Assembly (NCBI GenBank): GCA_036337765.1
Contig: JAYZDP010000223.1
Coordinates: 1 to 12,038, forward strand
Direction of reading: 5' to 3'
Origin: JAYZDP01 sp036337765
Lineage (GTDB): Bacteria > Acidobacteriota > Thermoanaerobaculia > Multivoradales > Multivoraceae
DNA length: 12,038 nucleotides
The notes below the pieces were generated by a model. That model did no database searches and was not told where the DNA came from. It saw only the letters and a list, made by a program, of their open reading frames with translations. The position numbers and the translations under genes were made by a program. This document shows positions 5,755 through 12,038 of this stretch, one piece after another; position 1 is the stretch's first letter, and every line of letters begins with the position of its first letter.

Positions 5755-8118
5755 ATGGCTGTACTGGGAACCTCGATCAGACGGCGGGAAGACCCCGCCC
5801 TCATCACCGGCAAGGGCCGTTACACCGACGATTTCTCGTCGCCGACGATGTTGCACGCCGCCATCGTGCGCTCACCGTACGCTCACGCCAGGTTGGGCGC
5901 CATCGACACCAGCGCCGCGGCTGCCGCGCCGGGTGTGGTCGGAGTCTTCACCGCCAAGGATGTCGAGGCGGCCGGTCTTCCTGGCATGGTCCCAGTCGGC
6001 TGGTTGTTGCCCGACCTCAAAGTGGTCGCGCATCCGATCCTGGCCATCGACACCGTTCGCCACGTCGGTGACGGGGTGGCGGTGGTGGTTGCGGAGGACC
6101 GCTATCAGGCGCGCGACGCGGCCGAGCTGGTCGACGTCGAGTACGAGCCTTTCGACGCGGTCACCGACCCCGCCGGTGCCACGGCGGAGGGAGCCCCGCT
6201 GGTCCACGCCGACGCGCCCTCGAACGTCGCCTTCGACTTCGAGCTCGGGGATAGCGAGTCGACCGAGGCTGGATTCGCCTCGGCCACTCAGGTGACCGAG
6301 ATCGAGCTGCGCAACCAGCGTCTGATTCCGCACGCCATCGAGCCGCGGGCGACGATTGCCGACTACGACTCCTCGACCGGCAAGCTCACCGTGCGGATGA
6401 CGACGCAGAACCCCCACGTGCATCGGCTGCTCATGGTGCTCGCCTCTCTCGGTCTTCCAGAGCACAAGATCCGCGTGATCGCGCCTGAGGTCGGCGGCGG
6501 CTTCGGATCGAAGATCCACCACTACGCCGACGAAGCGATCGTCGCTATGTGCTCGATGCAGCTCGGCCGGCCGGTGAAGTGGATCGCCACCCGCGGCGAG
6601 ACCAACCTCACAGATGCTCACGGGCGCGACCACGTCACGAAGGCCGCGATCGCGCTTGACGCCGACCACAAGATCGTCGGACTACGCGTCGACACCTACG
6701 CGACCATGGGCGCCTACCTCTCGACGTTCGCGCCCTCCGTGCCGACGTTCTTGTACGCGACCCTGATGTCGGGGCAGTACGACATTCCGGCCATCCACTG
6801 CCACGTGGTTGGCACCTTTACCCACACCACTCCGGTCGACGCCTATCGCGGTGCCGGCAGGCCCGAGGCCACCTTCGTCGTCGAGCGGCTAATGGAAGAG
6901 GCGGCGAAGGAGGCGGGCCTCGATCCGACCGAGCTGCGGCGGAAGAACTTCGTCCAGCCCGATCAGTTTCCGTACCAGACGCAGGTGGCGCTCGAGTACG
7001 ACAGTGGCAACTACGAGCCGGCGTTGGATCGTGCGCTCGAAATGGTGGGCTACGACGACTTTCGCTCCCAGCAGAGCGCGCGCCGCGCGGGCGGCGGCAA
7101 GCAGCTCGGCATCGGCTTTTCGACCTACATCGAGGCCTGCGGTCTGGCGCCATCGGCCGTCGCCGGTAGTCTCGGTGCCCAAGCCGGCCTGTGGGAAAGC
7201 GCCGAGGTGCGGGTCAACCCGACTGGCACGGTGACCGTCTACACGGGCTCGTCGGCGCACGGGCAGGGCCATCACACCACGTTCTCGCAGATCGTCGCCG
7301 AGAAGCTCGGAATCGACGTCGACGCGGTCGAGGTGATCCACGGCGACACCGACGCGGTGCAGTTCGGCATGGGCACCTACGGCAGCCGCAGCGCGGCGGT
7401 CGGCGGCTCGGCGATCTGGTTGAGTGTCGACAAGATCATCGAGAAGGGTCGGCGCATCGCCGCGCATCTACTCGAGGCTGCGGTCGAAGACGTCGAGTTC
7501 GCCGACGGTCAGTTCGGCGTCAAAGGGGCCCCCGACAAAAGCCTGGGCCTCGCCGACGTATCCCTACAGGCGTATCTTGCTCACAACTATCCGGCCGATC
7601 TCGAGCCGGGGCTGGTCGCGACCACCTTCTACGATCCCGCCAACTTCACCTATCCCTTCGGCGCGCACATTGCGATCGTCGAGGTCGATACCGAGACCGG
7701 GGAGGTGGAGCTGGTGCGCTACGTCGCCTGCGACGACGTCGGCAACGTCATCAACCCGATGATCGTCGACGGGCAGCTGCACGGCGGCCTCGCCCAGGGC
7801 ATCGGTCAGGCATTGTGGGAGGGAGCGGTCTACGACGACTCCGGTCAGCTGCTGACCGGCAGCCTGATGGACTACGCCATGCCGCGAGCCCACCGCCTGG
7901 TGAACTTCGAGCTCGACCGCACCACCACGCCGTGCCCGCACAACCCGCTCGGGGTGAAGGGCGTCGGCGAGGCGGGCGCGATCGCTTCCCCGCCGGCCGT
8001 GGTCAACGCGGTAGTTGACGCTTTGAGCCCCTATGGAATCCGAAATATCGACATGCCGCTCACACCGGAAAAGGTGTGGCGGGCCATCGCCGCCGCCAAT
8101 GGCGAAGGGAGCGAGTGA
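5755..8118 (+). CDS. coxL: CoxL-like molybdopterin subunit, form II (AYRGAGR type)
   Basis: A 787-residue catalytic subunit of the xanthine oxidase/CO dehydrogenase family, binding molybdopterin cytosine dinucleotide. It has the N-terminal hammerhead domain (ALITGKGRYTDDF near 15-27), the GGGFGSK motif (247-253) and the conserved catalytic Glu in KGVGEAGA (E739). The loop that carries AYxCSFR in true aerobic CO dehydrogenases here reads AYRGAGR (363-369), with no Cys to form the Mo-Cu site. This is the form II signature. Form II enzymes are often annotated as CO dehydrogenases, but CO oxidation is doubtful, and they may hydroxylate aldehydes, heterocycles or other compounds. Its ribosome binding site is weak (TAGG overlapping the coxS stop). 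The stop is one base before the coxM start. Confidence 0.95.
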   Translation: MAVLGTSIRRREDPALITGKGRYTDDFSSPTMLHAAIVRSPYAHARLGAIDTSAAAAAPGVVGVFTAKDVEAAGLPGMVPVGWLLPDLKVVAHPILAIDTVRHVGDGVAVVVAEDRYQARDAAELVDVEYEPFDAVTDPAGATAEGAPLVHADAPSNVAFDFELGDSESTEAGFASATQVTEIELRNQRLIPHAIEPRATIADYDSSTGKLTVRMTTQNPHVHRLLMVLASLGLPEHKIRVIAPEVGGGFGSKIHHYADEAIVAMCSMQLGRPVKWIATRGETNLTDAHGRDHVTKAAIALDADHKIVGLRVDTYATMGAYLSTFAPSVPTFLYATLMSGQYDIPAIHCHVVGTFTHTTPVDAYRGAGRPEATFVVERLMEEAAKEAGLDPTELRRKNFVQPDQFPYQTQVALEYDSGNYEPALDRALEMVGYDDFRSQQSARRAGGGKQLGIGFSTYIEACGLAPSAVAGSLGAQAGLWESAEVRVNPTGTVTVYTGSSAHGQGHHTTFSQIVAEKLGIDVDAVEVIHGDTDAVQFGMGTYGSRSAAVGGSAIWLSVDKIIEKGRRIAAHLLEAAVEDVEFADGQFGVKGAPDKSLGLADVSLQAYLAHNYPADLEPGLVATTFYDPANFTYPFGAHIAIVEVDTETGEVELVRYVACDDVGNVINPMIVDGQLHGGLAQGIGQALWEGAVYDDSGQLLTGSLMDYAMPRAHRLVNFELDRTTTPCPHNPLGVKGVGEAGAIASPPAVVNAVVDALSPYGIRNIDMPLTPEKVWRAIAAANGEGSE

Positions 8119-8119
8119 G

Positions 8120-8983
8120 ATGTACCCTGCGAACTTCGACTACCACCGTGCCGGAAGCGTTGCCGAGGCGCTCGACCTGCTGGGACAGAATGAAGACGCC
8201 AAACTGATCGCCGGTGGACACAGTCTGCTGCCGATGATGAAGCTGCGTCTGGCGCAGCCCTCGCAGCTGATCGATATCGGTGGGCTTTCGGATCTGAAAG
8301 GCATCTCCGCGGGTGAGGGCTCGATCCGCATCGGCGCTCTGACCACGCACGCCGAGATCGCGGCGTCGGCGGAGCTTGCCGAGGGTTGTGCGATCGTGGC
8401 CGAAGCTGCGGCCGAGATCGGTGACCCACAGGTGCGCAACCGGGGCACGATCGGCGGCAATCTCAGCCACGCCGACCCGGCCTCGGATCTGCCCGGCGTG
8501 GTGCTCGCGCTCGGCGGGACGATCGAGATCGTAGGCAAGGGCGGCGGGCGCTCGGTTGCCGCCGCGGACTTTTTTGTCGACCTGCTGACGACGGCGCTGG
8601 GTGAGGACGAGATTCTTGCCGCGGTCACGGTTCCGACCCTCGGCGCGGGAACGGGATCGGCGTATCTCAAGTTCGAGCATCCGGCATCCGGCTACGCGGT
8701 GGTCGGCGCGGCTGCGATCGTGACCATGAGCGGTGGCAGTTGCGAGAGCGCGAGCCTCTGTTTCAACGGCGTCACCGCGACCCCGCTTTCGGCAGACGCT
8801 GTCGGTGGGGCGCTCGCCGGCGGCTCGGCCGATGACGCAGCCATCGACGCTGCCGTAGACAGCAACCTGTCGGTCGACGATCCGCTGAGCGACGTCTTCG
8901 CTTCCGGTGACTACCGGGCTCATATCGCGGGTGTTTACGCCAAGCGCGCGCTCAGAGAGGCCCGGGGTCGGGCCCGGTCCTAG
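8120..8983 (+). CDS. coxM: CoxM-like FAD-binding subunit of the molybdenum hydroxylase
   Basis: A 287-residue flavoprotein subunit that receives electrons from CoxS. The two FAD-pyrophosphate motifs are AGGHS (31-35) and TIGGN (110-114), followed by the usual LSHADPASDLP. The C-terminal domain has the CO dehydrogenase flavoprotein C-terminal pattern. The frame is open upstream to 8033, but the ATG at 8120 is preferred: it gives the standard MYPANFDYHRAGSVAEAL start, has a GGGAG site a few bases before it, and lies one base after the coxL stop. The stop is three TAG codons in a row (8981-8989). The gene order S-L-M differs from the M-S-L order of the classical form I operon. Confidence 0.95.
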   Translation: MYPANFDYHRAGSVAEALDLLGQNEDAKLIAGGHSLLPMMKLRLAQPSQLIDIGGLSDLKGISAGEGSIRIGALTTHAEIAASAELAEGCAIVAEAAAEIGDPQVRNRGTIGGNLSHADPASDLPGVVLALGGTIEIVGKGGGRSVAAADFFVDLLTTALGEDEILAAVTVPTLGAGTGSAYLKFEHPASGYAVVGAAAIVTMSGGSCESASLCFNGVTATPLSADAVGGALAGGSADDAAIDAAVDSNLSVDDPLSDVFASGDYRAHIAGVYAKRALREARGRARS

Positions 8984-9003
8984 TAGTAGCCGGAGGCCAA
9001 TCG

Positions 9004-9894
9004 GTGCAATCGATCGACGAGGTGCAGGAGCGCCTGCGTGGGGCGGGCTACGTGGCCGACCGCGGGTTGGCGACGTCGGTCTTTCTCGCGCTGCGGCTCG
9101 GGAAACCGCTGTTTCTGGAGGGGGAGGCGGGCGTCGGCAAGACCGAGGTCGCGAAGGTGCTGTCGTTGGTGCTCGACCGACCCCTGATTCGGTTGCAGTG
9201 CTACGAGGGGCTTGATCTTCAGAGCGCGGTCTACGAGTGGAACTACACCCAGCAGATTCTCCAGATCCGGATGCTCGAAGCCCGCGGCGCGGGAGCGCAG
9301 GCGCAGCTCGAAGACGTCTTCTCCCGCGACTTCTTGCTCAAGCGGCCGTTGCTGCAAGCGATCGATCAGCCGGAGGGCGAGCCCGCGCCGGTGCTACTGA
9401 TCGACGAGCTCGACCGCGCCGACGAGGAGTTCGAGGCCTACCTTCTCGAGGTGCTGTCGGACTTCCAGATCTCGATTCCCGAGCTGGGAACGATCCGGGC
9501 GCGCGAAGCACCCATCGTTATCGTCACCTCCAACCGCACGCGCGAGATCCACGACGCACTGAAGCGCCGCTGCCTTTACCAGTGGATCGACTATCCCGGC
9601 TTCGAGAAGGAAATCGAGATCGTTCGCCGCAAAGTGCCAGGGGCGAGTGAGACGCTGGCCCGCGAAGTGGTGGGTTTCGTGCAGGAGCTGCGCGGAGAGG
9701 ACCTGTTCAAGCGGCCCGGCGTGGCCGAGTCGCTCGATTGGCTCAACGCTTTGGTCGCGCTCGATCGCGAGACCCTGTCGGACGAGATCATCGGCGACAC
9801 GCTCGGCGTTTTGCTCAAGTACCAGGACGACGTCGAGCTGATGCGCGACACGGGCGTCGCCCGCCTGCTGGAGCGTAGTCGGGCGGCTTTGTGA
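9004..9894 (+). CDS. coxD: CoxD-like MoxR-family AAA+ ATPase
   Basis: A 296-residue AAA+ ATPase of the MoxR group. Walker A is GEAGVGKT (40-47), Walker B LLIDELDRA (131-139), sensor 1 TSN (175-177), and the RR pair at 188-189 is the likely arginine finger region. In CO dehydrogenase operons CoxD works as a chaperone-like ATPase in maturing the molybdenum active site, together with CoxE. In a form II context a role in copper insertion is not expected, so it may install the sulfido ligand or assist another maturation step. The GTG start at 9004 has GGAGG (8992-8996) 7 bases upstream. Its stop overlaps the coxE start (GTGA, 9891-9894), indicating translational coupling. Confidence 0.93.
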   Translation: MQSIDEVQERLRGAGYVADRGLATSVFLALRLGKPLFLEGEAGVGKTEVAKVLSLVLDRPLIRLQCYEGLDLQSAVYEWNYTQQILQIRMLEARGAGAQAQLEDVFSRDFLLKRPLLQAIDQPEGEPAPVLLIDELDRADEEFEAYLLEVLSDFQISIPELGTIRAREAPIVIVTSNRTREIHDALKRRCLYQWIDYPGFEKEIEIVRRKVPGASETLAREVVGFVQELRGEDLFKRPGVAESLDWLNALVALDRETLSDEIIGDTLGVLLKYQDDVELMRDTGVARLLERSRAAL

Positions 9895-11075
9895 CAGCCG
9901 GCACCGGTCATCTTCTTCGTAACATGGTGCTGTTCGCTCGACTGCTGCGGGCGTTGGGCATCGGCGTGACATCGTCACAGGTCCAGGACTGGGTCGACGC
10001 CGTCGGCCATCTCGACCTTCGGCACAAGGCCGACTTCCGTGAAGCGGCGCAGGCGGTCTTGATCACCCGTCGCGAGGACCTCGAGTGGTTCCGGGCCGCC
10101 TTCGCCCTGTTCTTCGTCGCCCGCGACCCGCGCGAGCTCGAGGATATGGAACTGGGGCTGCTGGTACAGCGCATCACCCGGCGTGTGCAGAAGAGTCGCG
10201 TCGAGCGCGAAGGCGACGATAGCGACGGTGGCGACGGGGAGGGCGTTCCCGAGCCAGATCGGCTACAGACCTACAGCGACACCGACGTGCTGCGGCGCAA
10301 GGACTTCGCCGACCTCGAGGGCCCAGAGCTGGCGCAGGTCAAGGCGATGATCCGCAAGATGGAGTGGCGTCTCGACGTGCGCCGAACCCGGCGTCGAGTG
10401 CCGGCACGTCGCGGCGCGATCGACCTGCGTCGGAGCCTCCGGAAGAGCCTCGGAAGGGGGGGCGAGCTGGTCGAGTGGGCGTACCGCAACCGCAAGACCA
10501 AGCGCCGCCCGCTGGCGCTGATCTGCGACATCTCGGGCTCGATGGAGCCGTACTCGCGGATTCTGCTGCAGTTCATGTACGTCGCGAGCCGCGGCCTCGA
10601 GAAGACCGAGGCCTTTGTCTTCGGTACGCGACTGACGCGCATCACCCGTCAGCTCAAGCATCGCGATGTCGACCTCGCCCTGCGCTCTGTGCACGAAGAG
10701 ATCGAGGACTTCGGTGGCGGCACGCGCATCGGCGAGGCGATCCGTGGCTTCAACTACCGCTGGTCGCGCCGGGTGCTGGGAGAAGGCGCGGCGGTGCTGG
10801 TGATCTCCGACGGCTGGGACCGCGGCGATCCAGACATCCTCGAGCGCGAGATGGCGCGGCTGAAGCGCAGCGCCTACCGGGTGATCTGGCTCAATCCGTT
10901 GCTCGGCTCGCCGCGTTACGAGCCGCTGACCCGGGGCATCCAAGCCGCGCTGCCGCACATCGACGACTTCCTGCCGGTGCACAACCTGCAAAGCCTCGAG
11001 GATCTCGGCCTGCATCTCCAAAAGCTCGCCCGCGGCCGTCGCGGACCGTCGCGGTGGCGCGGCCGCGCCGCCTAG
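9891..11075 (+). CDS. coxE: CoxE-like VWA-domain protein, partner of the MoxR ATPase
   Basis: A 394-residue protein of the CoxE family with a C-terminal von Willebrand factor A domain. The MIDAS metal site is complete: D213-I-S215-G-S217 (DISGSM), T278 in FGGGTRIG and D307 in ISDGWD. Residues 1 to about 200 form the helical N-terminal part, which includes an acidic low-complexity stretch (about 105-122) and a very basic one (about 159-206). MoxR ATPases and VWA proteins form chaperone pairs, and the GTG start lies inside the stop of the ATPase gene. No signal peptide is seen, so the pair acts in the cytoplasm on the Mo enzyme. This is the last cox gene in the window; coxF (XdhC-like) is not downstream. 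Confidence 0.93.
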   Translation: MTAGTGHLLRNMVLFARLLRALGIGVTSSQVQDWVDAVGHLDLRHKADFREAAQAVLITRREDLEWFRAAFALFFVARDPRELEDMELGLLVQRITRRVQKSRVEREGDDSDGGDGEGVPEPDRLQTYSDTDVLRRKDFADLEGPELAQVKAMIRKMEWRLDVRRTRRRVPARRGAIDLRRSLRKSLGRGGELVEWAYRNRKTKRRPLALICDISGSMEPYSRILLQFMYVASRGLEKTEAFVFGTRLTRITRQLKHRDVDLALRSVHEEIEDFGGGTRIGEAIRGFNYRWSRRVLGEGAAVLVISDGWDRGDPDILEREMARLKRSAYRVIWLNPLLGSPRYEPLTRGIQAALPHIDDFLPVHNLQSLEDLGLHLQKLARGRRGPSRWRGRAA

Positions 11076-11076
11076 G

Positions 11077-11092
11077 CGCCGTCGGAACGGCG
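11077..11092 (+). terminator. Short inverted repeat after coxE, weak terminator candidate
   Basis: Two bases after the coxE stop, CGCCGT pairs with ACGGCG around a four-base loop (CGGA). The stem is six GC-rich pairs. There is no run of T after it, so it is not a classical intrinsic terminator; it may help stabilise the end of the message. Confidence 0.3.
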
Positions 11093-11155
11093 TGTCAGTT
11101 GGAGAGGTTCTGTGGGACGCCGTAGGCTTCCACGCCAGAAGCTTCGTAGTCCTAG

Positions 11156-11181
11156 GTGTCGCTCTCAGTGGCAAGCGACAC
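11156..11181. repeat. Inverted repeat between convergent genes, possible two-way terminator
   Basis: GTGTCGCT (11156-11163) and AGCGACAC (11174-11181) form eight perfect pairs with a 10-base loop. The hairpin lies in the 133-base space between the coxE stop and the stop of the minus-strand lipoprotein gene, where a terminator serving both directions would be expected. Neither strand has a T-run after the stem, so the terminator role is inferred from position only. Confidence 0.4.
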
Positions 11182-11208
11182 GAAACGTCGGGCCAGAAGA
11201 GACGCCGC

Positions 11209-11730
11209 TCAACCGTCCGTGCTCACTCCACCGACGGGTGCTCCGGCGTCGGCGAGGACCTTCCACTGACCGTCGACCTTGATCATCACCGTAATGTACT
11301 CACCCTCGATTTGCTCGGCCTCGCCCTCGCCGTCGGGGTCCTGGGCCCACCAGCCACGCTCGATCGCAAGATCCCCGGAAGCCGCGACCCAGACGCCTTT
11401 CGAGCCCCAGTCGTCAAGCTGGTCGGGATTCTCGTCCATCCTCTCTTGAAGGCTTGCCACGATCGCTGCTCGCCCTTCGGTCAGGCCGTCGGTTCCAGAC
11501 AGAGTCCAGCCCTCTTCCACGAATAGCTCTCCGATGCCGGCTGCGTCGTTTTCGCGGGTCCTTTCCAGCCAGACTCGATTCACCCGCCGGACGGCATCTT
11601 CTTCGGCGGCCAGATCGATCTGCGGTTCTGGTGCGGCCTCTTCTTCGGGTGCTCCATCGGAACATCCGATCATCATGGCGCCGCCTAGGGCGGCGATCAG
11701 TAGAAGTTGAGTGCTTGTTGCTCGCGTCAT
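11209..11730 (-). CDS. Lipoprotein with NTF2/SnoaL-like (DUF4440-type) domain
   Basis: A 173-residue secreted lipoprotein. Residues 1-23 are a lipoprotein signal: a short basic start, the hydrophobic core LLLIAALGGAMM, and C23 in M-I-G-C as the lipidation site. The lipobox is loose, since Met is at -3. An acidic, Ala/Pro/Glu-rich linker follows (24-40). Residues about 42-165 resemble the NTF2-like DUF4440/SnoaL fold: an opening helix with AVRRVNRVWLERTRENDAAGI, LFVEEGWTL and the closing YITVMIKVDGQWKVLAD. The function is unknown; such proteins often bind small ligands, and catalysis is not shown. GGAGG lies 8 bases before the ATG. It converges on the cox cluster and is probably an independent transcription unit. 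Its ORF is somewhat less GC-rich than the cox genes. Confidence 0.85.
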   Translation of the reverse strand: MTRATSTQLLLIAALGGAMMIGCSDGAPEEEAAPEPQIDLAAEEDAVRRVNRVWLERTRENDAAGIGELFVEEGWTLSGTDGLTEGRAAIVASLQERMDENPDQLDDWGSKGVWVAASGDLAIERGWWAQDPDGEGEAEQIEGEYITVMIKVDGQWKVLADAGAPVGGVSTDG

Positions 11731-12038
11731 TGTGCTTTCCTCCGTCTGTGGGAGCGCGATCTCCAGGGGAGCTGTAGACGGCTGCCGCTGCCGATCCTCG
11801 CGATCGACGCCTGCCGGCTCCCTGCCGTACTTCGCACCAGATCGGGTGAATGGTATCGGCCTCGCTGCCCGACCGACAAGTGTTTCCCGTCAGCAGAGGT
11901 TGGACACCTGAGAGTGGCTAACTAAGAGACACTTTAGGGTCAAGACAACGACCCACCCACTGGGAGCTCCGTCTCGCCTCAAGAGTGCTCCGACAATGCT
12001 CTGAACCGTAGGGCACGCGGTTCTTAGGCCTCGGGGAG
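11731..12038. other. 308-base stretch with no recognisable gene
   Basis: No frame on either strand gives a protein-like product here. The part next to 11730 holds the ribosome binding site and leader of the minus-strand lipoprotein gene. A patch around 11900-11960 is less GC-rich than its surroundings and holds GGTCAA (11938-11943), which reads TTGACC on the minus strand and could be a -35 box. No good -10 box lies at the right distance. No tRNA, repeat array or strong hairpin was seen. Confidence 0.5.

Noticed and set aside
8033..8119. Longer coxM start at 8033
   Set aside because: It would overlap 86 bases of coxL and add a non-family N-terminus; the ATG at 8120 has a good ribosome binding site and the standard start of the family.
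11092..11526. 144-residue + strand open frame after coxE
   Set aside because: Most of it is antisense to the well-supported lipoprotein gene, and it shows no domain.
11915..11943. Minus-strand promoter with TTGACC for the lipoprotein gene
   Set aside because: The hexamer at -10 distance (TAGCCA) fits poorly, and the leader would be about 180-200 bases long; kept only as a remark.

Overview
This is a GC-rich stretch of bacterial chromosome, tightly packed on the + strand. The organism is probably an uncultured, hopanoid-making, Gram-negative-type bacterium. The partial left-edge gene resembles the hopanoid-associated glycosyltransferase HpnB, and the right end carries a lipoprotein. The sequence alone does not fix the phylum; Myxococcota/Binatota-like or Acidobacteriota-like lineages would all fit. 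At least five genes here end in UGA, so the in-frame UGA described below is local recoding, not a changed genetic code.

Left part (1-4466): after the HpnB-like C-terminus comes a 481-residue protein with an N-terminal thioredoxin-like domain (Cys-Pro-Thr-Cys) joined to a large domain I cannot name. Its stop overlaps, as ATGA, the start of a short gene whose frame is interrupted by one UGA. Reading that UGA as selenocysteine gives a 172-residue protein with a U-G-S-C motif at residues 94-97. This matches the UGSC family of selenoproteins known from metagenome surveys. A hairpin that fits the rules for a bacterial SECIS element lies just downstream. A classical short-chain dehydrogenase and a metallo-beta-lactamase-fold hydrolase follow on the same strand with short gaps.

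Middle part (4556-11075): a six-gene molybdenum hydroxylase cluster in the order coxG, coxS, coxL, coxM, coxD (MoxR AAA+ ATPase), coxE (VWA protein). CoxS is the 2Fe-2S subunit, CoxL the molybdopterin subunit and CoxM the FAD subunit. CoxL carries AYRGAGR, the signature of form II (putative CODH) enzymes, and not the Cys-containing motif of true aerobic CO dehydrogenases. The real substrate is therefore open. CoxG has a C-terminal membrane segment; CoxD and CoxE are the expected maturation pair.

Right part (11076-12038): inverted repeats lie between the end of the cox genes and a convergent minus-strand gene for an NTF2/SnoaL-like lipoprotein. A 308-base stretch without a recognisable gene follows.

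The most notable system is the thioredoxin-fusion/UGSC selenoprotein pair. It looks like a translationally coupled redox module, and it lies directly upstream of an oxidoreductase, a hydrolase and a molybdenum hydroxylase of unknown substrate.
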